This document shows, one piece after another, positions 8,365-16,389 of a stretch of DNA of 64,000 nt; position 1 is the first letter of the stretch, and each line of letters opens with the position of its first letter. The notes below the pieces were generated by a model. That model ran no database searches and was not told the DNA's origin. It worked only from the letters and a program-made list of their open reading frames with translations. The position numbers and the translations under genes were made by a program. Source of the DNA: CAWDZK01 sp963726615 (GTDB lineage: Bacteria; Actinomycetota; Actinomycetes; JACCUZ01); NCBI GenBank assembly GCA_963726615.1, contig CAVSCX010000016.1, positions 248,001 through 312,000 on the forward strand, written 5' to 3'.

Positions 8365-9786
8365 ATGACCGGGATGAACGAGGACCCGCTGGCGCTCCTG
8401 CCGGAGATCTTCCTGCTGGCCGGCGCCCTGGTGACGCTGCTCGCCGGGTCGTTCCTGCCCCGGCATCGGCAGTGGGTGGCCCGGGTGGTCGCGGCCGGTG
8501 CGCTCGTCGCCGCGGCGGTCGCCTCTGCAGGTGCGCTGGGAGACGTCCCCCTCACGGTGTGGGACGGCACCTTCACCGTCGACACGTCGACCGGCGTCGC
8601 CCGGCTCGTCGCCACCCTCGGCTGCCTGCTCGTCATCGGGCTCGGTGTCGACGAGCTGGCCGGGGACCGTCGCGAGAGCGAGACCTACACCCTGCTGCTG
8701 CTCGGTACGGCGGGGGCCACCGTGCTCGCGGGGGCGAGCGACCTGCTGGTCCTGCTGGTCGGCTTCCTGCTCGCGAGCATCCCGCTGTACGGCATCGTCG
8801 GGCTCGCCCGCACCCCGCGCGCCGCCGAGGCGGCGATGAAGACCTACCTCCTCGGTGCGCTGCTCGGGATCACCCTGATGCTCGGCGTGACGCTGCTCTA
8901 CGGCCTGGCCGGCGGAACGTCGTACGCCGAGCTGTCCGCGCTCGCCGACGCCCCGGTGGGTGCCTCGCTGGTGGGTGTGGCCGCCGTGGTCGGCGGTCTC
9001 ATGTTCAAGGCGGGCGCGGTCCCGGGGCACTTCTGGGTCCCGGACGCGGCGCAGGGCGCGGGCGGTGCGGCCGCCGCGTTCCTCACGTCGGTGCCCAAGG
9101 TGGGCGCACTGGTAGCCGTGTTCCGGCTGGTGGAGACCCTTCCGGGGCCGGTCGACGCAAGGCCGCTCATCGGCGTGCTCGCCGTCGCCAGCATGACCCT
9201 GGGCAACCTGGCGGCCTTCGGGCAGGACGATCCCCGCCGGCTGCTCGGCTGGTCGACAGTCAGCCAGGTCGGGTACCTGCTCGTGCCGGTGGCGGTCGCC
9301 GGCCGCACCGACCTCGCGTTGCCGTCGCTGCTGCTGTACCTGGCGGCGTACACCGTGACCAACCTGACGGCTTTCGCCGTGACGTCGTCCCTGCCGACGA
9401 GGCGCGACCTCGCGAGCTACCGCGGTCTGGCGACCGCCCGGCCGTGGCTCGCCGCTGGACTTGTCCTCGCCCTGCTCGGCCTGGTGGGGACGCCGCCCAC
9501 TGCCGTGTTCGCGGGCAAGGTCACCGTGGCAGCCGCAGCCTGGGACGGGGGCAGCGCATGGCTCGCAGTCGCGGTCGTCGCCAACACCGTGGCCAGCCTC
9601 TTCTACTACCTGCGGTGGGTGGCCCCGGTCTTCGCCCGCGCGGAGCCGGTCGAGCGCACGTCGCCGGGCTCGTTCGTTCCCCGGCCGTGGGCGGCGGCCG
9701 CCGCCGTCGTCGCCGCGACCGCCAGCGTGCTGCTGGGCCTGGCCGCCGGACCCGCCTGGGACCTGGTCACCCCCGTCGCCGGCTGA
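8365..9786 (+). CDS. NuoN-like antiporter-type proton pump subunit
   Basis: 473 residues, about 13-14 helices, last gene of the operon. The motifs EIFLLAGALVTLLAG, MFKAGAVPGHFWVPDAAQGA (NuoN: FKxxxxPFHxWxPDVYEGAP), and RRLLGWSTVSQVGYLL identify NuoN. The Lys in FKAG and the Asp in VPDA are present. The TM5 Glu (usually GLELLSLPLY) reads GFLLASIPLY, so this proton-path acid appears lost. An alternative start at Met4 (8374) is possible. No terminator with a U-tract is visible after the stop. Confidence 0.9.
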   Translation: MTGMNEDPLALLPEIFLLAGALVTLLAGSFLPRHRQWVARVVAAGALVAAAVASAGALGDVPLTVWDGTFTVDTSTGVARLVATLGCLLVIGLGVDELAGDRRESETYTLLLLGTAGATVLAGASDLLVLLVGFLLASIPLYGIVGLARTPRAAEAAMKTYLLGALLGITLMLGVTLLYGLAGGTSYAELSALADAPVGASLVGVAAVVGGLMFKAGAVPGHFWVPDAAQGAGGAAAAFLTSVPKVGALVAVFRLVETLPGPVDARPLIGVLAVASMTLGNLAAFGQDDPRRLLGWSTVSQVGYLLVPVAVAGRTDLALPSLLLYLAAYTVTNLTAFAVTSSLPTRRDLASYRGLATARPWLAAGLVLALLGLVGTPPTAVFAGKVTVAAAAWDGGSAWLAVAVVANTVASLFYYLRWVAPVFARAEPVERTSPGSFVPRPWAAAAAVVAATASVLLGLAAGPAWDLVTPVAG

Positions 9787-9927
9787 GCGACGTGCCGTGC
9801 TCCTGGGGTTCGGAGCCCGACTTCTCAGCGACTGCACAGCCAGCGCGCAGGCATTCGGCGCCCGGGCGCGCTATCCAGGGAGGTGACGCACCAGCGCGAT
9901 GCGCCGACGTACTGAGCGAGGCGGATC

Positions 9928-10992
9928 ATGAGGACGACGACAGTCCGTCCGACCACCGGACCTACCCCCGGAAATGCGCTCGACGGCTGGCCGTCGGGCT
10001 GCATCGAGAGCCCGGAGGGGCTGCGGATCAGTGGCAACAGCCTCGAGCACCTGGTCGAGACCTGGGGCTCGCCGCTGTGGGTCCTGGACGAGGCGGCCTA
10101 CATCGGTGCGGTGCTGCTCCTCCGCCAGGCCGGCGCACACCACGTGGTCGGCGGCGACCCGTGGGCCCTGCAGACCGCCCGATGGGCGCGGCGCTACCGC
10201 TGGGCTGTCTGGGGCGGCCCGCGGGACCTCGAGCACGCGTGGTTCGCCGAGACGGACAGTCGCCGCCAGGTCCTTGACCTGCGACACGAGCCGGCCGCGG
10301 CGTCGGCGACGCGCCGCGGTGGCTACGTCCTCGTCGACGACGCGTCGCCCCGGCACGGGCGGCAGGCACTCGTGTTCGTCGACGTCGAGCCGAGGCCGGG
10401 CGCGGAGGCCCGGACGCCCGCCCGCCCTCGTGGTGGCGGCCCGGTGCACGGGTTGGCGGTTCGGCTGGCACACGACGAGTCACCCACCGATCTCGAGCGT
10501 CGGCTCACCGCTGCGCTCGGCGCCCGCCGGCAAGCCCTCGTAACGGCGCCGACGCTGTTCATCGACGGCCGTGAGCACGGTGACCCGCTCCCTCTGGTGC
10601 GCGCGGCAGCCGCGGTCATGACCACCACCGCCGGGCACGCGCCACACGTGCTGGCAGACGTGGCCGGCTGGATGCGGGCCCAGTCGACGTTGATTGTCGC
10701 GGAGGTGAGATCCGTGCGCCGCACCCCGGCGGGACCCCTGCTCCGGCTCTCTGCCGCTCCCTCGGCCTCGACCTCATGGATCCCCGGGCCGGTCCTGGCG
10801 CATCACGCGACCCGGGCCGGGTCGCAGCCGCTGCGGGAGGTCGACGAGAGCCAGGGCTCGTTCGAGGTGGCCTTCGACGCACTGGTCGGCGAGGTCGTCG
10901 CGCTGGCAGGTGTCCGGGTGGCCCCGGGGTTGTGCCTTGTTGTGCAGTCGGACGGCACGGCGCATCCGGTGCCACGGCTGGACGCGGGCTGA
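9928..10992 (+). CDS. Diaminopimelate/ornithine decarboxylase-like protein, apparently without PLP lysine
   Basis: 354 residues. The N-terminus EGLRISGNSLEHLVETWGSPLWVLDEAAY matches the beginning of fold-type III PLP decarboxylases (LysA: G-L-I-G-DLxxLAExYGTPLYVxDE). The expected PLP lysine motif (AxKANxxxxI) is replaced by GAHHVVGGDPWALQ, and the HIGS loop is reduced to VHGLAVRL. Later segments (RRQALVTAPTLFIDG; GEVVALAGVRVAPGLCLVV) only loosely echo the beta domain. It therefore looks like a catalytically dead paralogue. A GAGG purine stretch lies 7-10 bases before the ATG. Function unknown; it is convergent with the pucR gene. Confidence 0.6.
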   Translation: MRTTTVRPTTGPTPGNALDGWPSGCIESPEGLRISGNSLEHLVETWGSPLWVLDEAAYIGAVLLLRQAGAHHVVGGDPWALQTARWARRYRWAVWGGPRDLEHAWFAETDSRRQVLDLRHEPAAASATRRGGYVLVDDASPRHGRQALVFVDVEPRPGAEARTPARPRGGGPVHGLAVRLAHDESPTDLERRLTAALGARRQALVTAPTLFIDGREHGDPLPLVRAAAAVMTTTAGHAPHVLADVAGWMRAQSTLIVAEVRSVRRTPAGPLLRLSAAPSASTSWIPGPVLAHHATRAGSQPLREVDESQGSFEVAFDALVGEVVALAGVRVAPGLCLVVQSDGTAHPVPRLDAG

Positions 10993-11037
10993 GTCGGGAC
11001 GCGCCGATCACCCGCCGGCCCCGGGCCGTGAACCGGG

Positions 11038-12522
11038 TCACTGAAGATGTCGGGCGGCCAGCGCCAGCCGCAGCGCGGTCTGCTGCCGAGGGTCGGCGAG
11101 GTCGCGCCCCAGCAGGGTCGTGATCCGGGCCAGCCGCTGGTGCACCGACTGCCGGCGCAGGTGCAGCACCCGGGCGGTGGCGGCCTTGCAGCAGCCGCTG
11201 TCGAGGTAGACCTCCAGGGTCCGCAGCAACGCCTCCGCCCTCGCCGCGCCGACCAGGGGACCGACCTGCTCCTCGACCAGGTCGGCGAGCAGCCGGCGGT
11301 CGCCGACGGCCGCGAGCACCCGCTCGACGACGAGGTCATCGGCCACAAGAGGCCCGTCCGCGGACCCGTCCGGCGGGCCCAGCTCCAGCGCCTGCGCGGC
11401 CGCGCGCAGGCTCCGGCCGGCGGCGGACGCGGGCCGCACCGGCCCGAGCGCCGACGCGGGGCCGCGTCCGGACCCCAGGACCGACAGCACCTCCGCCGCG
11501 GCCGCCTGCGGGTCGCCGCCCGGCAGCGCCACCAGCGCGTACGTCGTGCCCTCCACGTCCGCGGCCAGCACCCGCACTCCCGTCAGCCGGGCGACGTCCT
11601 GCGCCAGCGCCAGCCCCCGGCCGCGGTCCGACGGCCCGATGGCCAGGCCGGCCCAGCGGACGTCGCGGCGGATCCCGGAGGACGCCGCGTGGGCGTCGAC
11701 GGCGGGCGCGTCCTCCGCCCCGGGTGTGAGCAGGCGAGCCAGCAGGTCGCGCCGGTCCCGGCCGGTGAGCAGGGACTGCTGCCGGTCCCGGAGGACCGCG
11801 AGCGCGAAGATCTCCGGTGCCCGGTCGATGGCGGCCAGCAGCAGGTCGTCCGCGCTGTCCCCTGACCCGGTCGCGAGGCCGCCGATCGCGAGGCCCCCGA
11901 GCAGGATGCCGTCGGCGGTCACCGGCGCCGTGGCGGCCGGGCCGGCGAGCACGTCCTCCGCCGAGTCGGCGGCGGCGACGAGGACGGACCCGGTGGAGTC
12001 GACGACCACGACCGGCCGGCCCACCAGCTCGGCCAGGGTCGCGACGAGCACGTCCAGCCCGCCGCGCTCGGCCAGGACCAGCGACAGGGCCCGGCCCACC
12101 TCGTCGGCGTGCCGCAGCCGGCTGACCGAGGAGTCGAGGATCGCGCTGTTGACCTGCTCGGTGACCTCGACGAAGGGATACACCTCGCGCAGCACCACGA
12201 AGGGCAGGCCCAGGCGCTGCGCCTCGTCGACCATCTCGGCCGGCACTGCGGAGAAGCTGTCGGAGAGCTCCAGGGCCAGCCCGGCGATCTCCTTGGCGGC
12301 CAGCGACCGGACGTACGCCCGGCGCTGCTCGCCGCTGCGCCCTTCCAGGCCCAGCCCGGTCGTGAGCAGCAGCTCGCCGCCGCGGAGCAGCCGGGCGATC
12401 TCGTAGATCTCGCTGCTGTGCACCCAGCGGACCGTCCGGGCTGCCGGGTCGCCGGCCAGCAGCCGCGGACGGGAGTGCTGCAGCGCCGGGGAGGCGAGCA
12501 CGTCGGCCAGGGTCAGTGCCAC
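11038..12522 (-). CDS. PucR/CdaR-family transcriptional regulator
   Basis: 494 residues. The N-terminal PucR domain (~1-125; LTLADVLASPALQHSRPRLLAG, EIARLLRGGELLLTTG) is followed by a central GGDEF-like CdaR domain and a C-terminal PucR-type helix-turn-helix (~430-490; TLEVYLDSGCCKAATARVL with HLRRQSVHQRLARI). Members of this family sense purine breakdown products or other nitrogen compounds and switch catabolic genes. It is transcribed away from the permease-deaminase operon, with 172 bases between the starts, so that operon is the probable target. Confidence 0.9.
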   Translation of the reverse strand: MALTLADVLASPALQHSRPRLLAGDPAARTVRWVHSSEIYEIARLLRGGELLLTTGLGLEGRSGEQRRAYVRSLAAKEIAGLALELSDSFSAVPAEMVDEAQRLGLPFVVLREVYPFVEVTEQVNSAILDSSVSRLRHADEVGRALSLVLAERGGLDVLVATLAELVGRPVVVVDSTGSVLVAAADSAEDVLAGPAATAPVTADGILLGGLAIGGLATGSGDSADDLLLAAIDRAPEIFALAVLRDRQQSLLTGRDRRDLLARLLTPGAEDAPAVDAHAASSGIRRDVRWAGLAIGPSDRGRGLALAQDVARLTGVRVLAADVEGTTYALVALPGGDPQAAAAEVLSVLGSGRGPASALGPVRPASAAGRSLRAAAQALELGPPDGSADGPLVADDLVVERVLAAVGDRRLLADLVEEQVGPLVGAARAEALLRTLEVYLDSGCCKAATARVLHLRRQSVHQRLARITTLLGRDLADPRQQTALRLALAARHLQ

Positions 12523-12570
12523 CGGACCTCCCTGGGGGCGGGCAGGACGGCCGCGACAGGCGACCGGTAC

Positions 12571-12585
12571 CGGACACTCTGTCCG
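12571..12585. promoter_or_regulatory. Inverted repeat CGGACA-N3-TGTCCG, candidate PucR operator
   Basis: A perfect 6-bp inverted repeat with 3-bp spacer lies midway between the divergent pucR-like and NCS1 permease starts. A further half site (CTGTCCG) appears about 25 bases downstream. The position suits an operator for the local regulator; the regulator-site link is inferred from position only. Confidence 0.4.
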
Positions 12586-12694
12586 TCACAGCCTGGAGTA
12601 TTGCGGTCAGCCTGTCCGTTGCGCAGCCGGATGCCGGGGGGGAGGCTGCGAGCGGCTCGTCCGTCCCGAGCAGCGCCCACCTCCTGGAGGTCCC

Positions 12695-14143
12695 GTGGCC
12701 ACGACCGCTTCCTCGCCCGAGCACGTCGCGCTCGAGCCCTGGGCCGGTGAGCACAGCCTCGAGCCGGTCCCCGACGACGCCCGCTCCTCGACCGCCGCCC
12801 ACCAGTTCTGGATCTGGGCCGGCGCGAACATCGCGCCGATCAACTGGGTCCTGGGCGCACTCGGTGTGGTCCTGGGCCTGTCGCTGACCGACGTCATCCT
12901 CGTGCTGGTGCTGGGGAACCTGATCGGCATGGCCGCGTTCGGCTTCTTCGTGCTGATGGGCCAGCGGACCGGCGTGTCCCAGATGGTGCTCAGCCGCAGC
13001 GCCTTCGGCCGGCGGGGCGCGTACCTGCCGACGGCGTTCCAGTTCGTCATCGCCACCGGCTGGTGCGCGATCAACACCTGGATCGTGCTGGAGCTGGTCA
13101 CCAGCCTGTTCGACAAGATCGGCATCGGCGGCGGCCGCGGGCTGAAGATCGTGACGGTACTGGTGATCATGGCGCTGCAGGTGCTGATCGCGGCCTACGG
13201 CTTCCGGGCCATCGCGACCTTCGAGAAGTACACGGTTCCCGTCACCCTCGTCGTCCTGGCGTTCATGACAGTCGTCGCGTGGACCAAGGTCGACGTCGAC
13301 TGGGGCTACGCCGGCGCCGGGCTGGCCGGCACCGAGCGCCTCAGCGCGATGAGCACGATCATGACCGCCATCGGCATCGGCTGGGGGATCTCCTGGTTCG
13401 CCTACGCCTCGGACTACTCCCGGTTCGTCCCGCGCAGCATGCCCGCGAAGCGGCTGTTCGCGGCCAGCGTGCTGGGCCAGTTCATCCCCGTCGTGTGGCT
13501 CGGCGTCCTCGGCGCGACCCTGGCGACAGTCAGCCAGGAGATCGACCCGGGGCAGCTGATCGTCAACTCGTTCGGCGCCCTGGCGATCCCCGTGCTCCTG
13601 CTCGTGCTGCACGGCCCGATCGCCACCAACATCCTCAACATCTACAGCGCCTCGGTGTGCGCGCTGACGCTGGACATCCGGGTCGACCGCAAGATCGTCG
13701 CCTACGTCGTCGGCGTGCTCGCCACCGTGTTCACCGTGTGGTTGGTCTTCCAGGACGACTTCGCGGCGTCGCTCGACGGCTGGCTGGCGAGCATGGTCAC
13801 CTGGGTCGCGCCGTGGGGCGCGGTCATGCTCGTGCACTTCTACTGGGTGAGCAGGCAGCGCATCGACGTGTCCGCCTTGTACGACCGGCCCGGATCCTCC
13901 CGGCTGGGTGACTTCCGGTGGGACGCGATCATCGCCTTCGTCGTCGGCATCTTCGCGACCTGGTTCTTCGAGTTCGGCATCCCGACCGCGCTGCAGGGCC
14001 CGGGGGCCAAGGCGCTGGGCAACGTCGACCTGTCCTGGCTGGCGGGCTCCCTGACCGCCGCTGTGCTCTACGCGGCGCTGGCCTCGCGGCGACGGGCCGA
14101 CCTCGGCCAGGCGGTGCCGCGGACGTCGAGCGCCAGCGCTTGA
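12695..14143 (+). CDS. NCS1-family nucleobase:cation symporter
   Basis: 482 residues with about twelve membrane helices; a permease of the purine/cytosine/allantoin/hydantoin family (NCS1). Typical segments are NIAPINWVLGALGVVLGLS in TM1, SQMVLSRSAFGRRGAYLP, GWGISWFAYASDYSRFVPR and the TM8 region HGPIATNILNIYSASVC. The GTG start has a GGAGG Shine-Dalgarno sequence 4 bases upstream. Its stop overlaps the start of the deaminase gene, so import and hydrolysis are probably co-expressed. Cytosine is the simplest guess at a substrate because of the neighbour, but hydantoins and allantoin fit the family too. Confidence 0.9.
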   Translation: MATTASSPEHVALEPWAGEHSLEPVPDDARSSTAAHQFWIWAGANIAPINWVLGALGVVLGLSLTDVILVLVLGNLIGMAAFGFFVLMGQRTGVSQMVLSRSAFGRRGAYLPTAFQFVIATGWCAINTWIVLELVTSLFDKIGIGGGRGLKIVTVLVIMALQVLIAAYGFRAIATFEKYTVPVTLVVLAFMTVVAWTKVDVDWGYAGAGLAGTERLSAMSTIMTAIGIGWGISWFAYASDYSRFVPRSMPAKRLFAASVLGQFIPVVWLGVLGATLATVSQEIDPGQLIVNSFGALAIPVLLLVLHGPIATNILNIYSASVCALTLDIRVDRKIVAYVVGVLATVFTVWLVFQDDFAASLDGWLASMVTWVAPWGAVMLVHFYWVSRQRIDVSALYDRPGSSRLGDFRWDAIIAFVVGIFATWFFEFGIPTALQGPGAKALGNVDLSWLAGSLTAAVLYAALASRRRADLGQAVPRTSSASA

Positions 14144-15486
14144 CCCGGCTCCGGGTCCGGCGGGCCCGACTGGACGACGACGGCGAGCTTGTCGACGTCC
14201 ACATCGAGGACCGTGCGATCACGGCGGTCGTGCCGCACGTCGAGGACGCCCCCGCAGCGACTGCCGCGGTCGAGATCGATGCGGCGGGCGGGCTCGTCCG
14301 GGCCCCGTTCGTCGAGCCGCACATCCATCTCGACGCGACGCTGACCGCGGGGGAGCCGCGATGGAACCGCTCGGGAACCCTCTGGGAGGGCATCGCGGTC
14401 TGGTCCGAGCGCAAGCCGGGCGTGAGCCGCGAGGACGTCCTCACGAGGGCCGAGCAGGTGCTGCGGTGGCAGGCGGCCCAGGGCGTGCTGTTCGTCCGCA
14501 GCCACTGTGACGTCACCGACCCCGGGCTCACCGCGCTGGACGCCCTGCTCGAGCTGCGGGACCGGGTTCGCGACGTCGTGGTGCTGCAGGTCGTCGCGTT
14601 CCCGCAGGAAGGCATCGTGTCCTACCCGCGCGGTGCCGAGCTGCTGGAGGAGGCGGTACGCCGGGGCGCCGACGTCGTCGGCGCCATCCCGCACTTCGAG
14701 GACACCCGCGAGGACGGCGTGCGCTCCCTCGAGATCGCCGTCGACATCGCCACCCGTTACGACCGCGCGGTCGACGCGCACTGCGACGAGATCGACGACG
14801 AGCAGTCCCGCTTCGTGGAGGTGCTCGCGACGCTGGCCCTGCGCACCGGGCTGCGGGAGAGGGTGACCGCCAGCCACACGACCGCCATGGGCAGCTACGG
14901 CGCCGCATACGCGTACAAGCTCGAGCGGCTGCTGGTCCGCTCCGGGATCAACCTGGTGAGCAACCCGATGGTCAACCTCGCCCTGCAAGGGAGGTTCGAC
15001 GACTACCCGAAGCGCCGCGGGCTGACCCGCGTCAAGGAGATGCTCGCCGCCGGTGTCAACGTCGCCTTCGGCACCGACGACGTGATGGACCCCTGGTTCC
15101 CGCTCGGCACGGGCAGCCCGATGCTGCTGGCGCACACCGGGGTCGTGGCGGCCCAGATGACCGGTCAGGACGAGATCGCCGAGACGCTGGAGATGGTGTC
15201 GAGCCGCGGCGCCCGGGTCCTCGGCCTCGGCGCGGGCTACGGCCTGGAGCAGGGCCGCCCGGCGAACCTCGTGGTGCTGCCCGCCTCGTCGCGGATCGAC
15301 GCGGTGCGGCGCCAGGTCTCCCCGCGCTGGGTCGTGGCGGGCGGCGAGGTCGTCGCCGAGCGGGCCATGAGTCCTGCGCTGCTGCGCTGGCAGGGCGCCA
15401 CCGGCGAGGTCGACTTCGTCCGCGACGCCGACTCCGACTCCGCGACCTGGCGCGACGCGGCGCTGCACCGGCCGGCCGGGACATGA
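14140..15486 (+). CDS. Cytosine deaminase-family amidohydrolase (CodA-like)
   Basis: About 448 residues. It follows E. coli CodA along most of its length: EPHIHLDATLTAG (metal His pair), WNRSGTLWEGI, VVAFPQEGIVSYP, ADVVGAIPHFEDTREDGV, DAHCDEIDDEQSRFVE (metal His and catalytic Glu), VTASHTTAM, and FGTDDVMDPWFPLG. The last normally reads FGHDDVFDPWYPLG, so His is Thr next to the catalytic Asp pair. The start taken is TTG, overlapping the permease stop (TTGA); no ATG or GTG fits the conserved N-terminus. Relatives also include creatinine and isocytosine deaminases, so the substrate is open. Confidence 0.85.
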   Translation: MTRLRVRRARLDDDGELVDVHIEDRAITAVVPHVEDAPAATAAVEIDAAGGLVRAPFVEPHIHLDATLTAGEPRWNRSGTLWEGIAVWSERKPGVSREDVLTRAEQVLRWQAAQGVLFVRSHCDVTDPGLTALDALLELRDRVRDVVVLQVVAFPQEGIVSYPRGAELLEEAVRRGADVVGAIPHFEDTREDGVRSLEIAVDIATRYDRAVDAHCDEIDDEQSRFVEVLATLALRTGLRERVTASHTTAMGSYGAAYAYKLERLLVRSGINLVSNPMVNLALQGRFDDYPKRRGLTRVKEMLAAGVNVAFGTDDVMDPWFPLGTGSPMLLAHTGVVAAQMTGQDEIAETLEMVSSRGARVLGLGAGYGLEQGRPANLVVLPASSRIDAVRRQVSPRWVVAGGEVVAERAMSPALLRWQGATGEVDFVRDADSDSATWRDAALHRPAGT

Positions 15487-16379
15487 CCGGGCCGCAGGAC
15501 GTCACCCGGCCGGCCGACCCGGTGCCGTGGCCCGACGGTCACCGGGCCGCGGCGACGCTCGGTTTCGACATGGACGCCGAGGCCGTGGTGCTGACGATCG
15601 ACCCGGCCAGCGCGTCCCGGCTGTCGGTGATGTCGCACCAGGCCTACGGCCCGCTGTCGGGGATGCCCCGGATCCTTGCCCTGCTGGAGCGGCGGGACCT
15701 GCGGGCGACGTTCTTCTGCCCGGGGTTCACGGCCGAGCGCTACCCCGACCTGCTGCGCCGGGTCCGCGACGCCGGGCACGAGATCGCCCATCACGGCTAC
15801 CTGCACGAGGCGGTGACCGGCATGACCCCCGCCCAGGAGGGGGACATGCTCGACCGCGGGCTGGACGCGCTGGAACGGGTGACCGGCACCAGGCCGGTGG
15901 GCTACCGCGCCCCCATGTGGGAGACCACCTACGCGACCGCCGGCCTGCTGCTGGACCGCGGCTTCCGCTACGACTCCAGCCTGATGGACGGCGAGACGCC
16001 CTACGAGCTTGCCGAGGGACCCGGCCCCGACGCGCGGTCGATCGTGGAGGTCCCGGTGCACTGGGCGCTGGACGACTGGGAGCAGTACGCCTACCTCCCG
16101 GACCATTTCGGCTCCGGGCTCATCGAGGACCCGGAGAAGGCGCTGTCGATGTGGCGCGCCGACCTTGCGGCGATGTACGACGAGGGCTGCTGCTTCGCGC
16201 TGACCAACCACCCTTTCCTCTCCGGCCGCCCGGCCCGGGCGCGGGCCCTGGAGCGACTTGTCGAGGACATGCAGTCGCGAGACGGTCTCTGGATCGCGAC
16301 CGCGGGAGAGATCGCGGCGCACGTGCGGACGTTGGCGCTTCGTCCACGGGTGTTCCCGCAGCCAGTGCTCGGCGACTGA
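15483..16379 (+). CDS. Polysaccharide deacetylase (NodB-fold) / PuuE allantoinase-like hydrolase
   Basis: 298 residues with a NodB homology domain. Metal-site motifs: FDMDAEA at the place of the TFDDG motif, HHGYLHE (His-x3-His), and RAPMW. No signal peptide, so it acts in the cytoplasm, unlike cell-wall deacetylases. Cytoplasmic NodB-fold enzymes of the PuuE type hydrolyse allantoin, and the neighbours (nucleobase permease, cytosine deaminase-like enzyme, ureohydrolase) favour a role on a nitrogen heterocycle or ureide. ATGA overlap with the preceding gene. Substrate unproven. Confidence 0.78.
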   Translation: MTGPQDVTRPADPVPWPDGHRAAATLGFDMDAEAVVLTIDPASASRLSVMSHQAYGPLSGMPRILALLERRDLRATFFCPGFTAERYPDLLRRVRDAGHEIAHHGYLHEAVTGMTPAQEGDMLDRGLDALERVTGTRPVGYRAPMWETTYATAGLLLDRGFRYDSSLMDGETPYELAEGPGPDARSIVEVPVHWALDDWEQYAYLPDHFGSGLIEDPEKALSMWRADLAAMYDEGCCFALTNHPFLSGRPARARALERLVEDMQSRDGLWIATAGEIAAHVRTLALRPRVFPQPVLGD

Positions 16380-16389
16380 GGAGGTTCCA

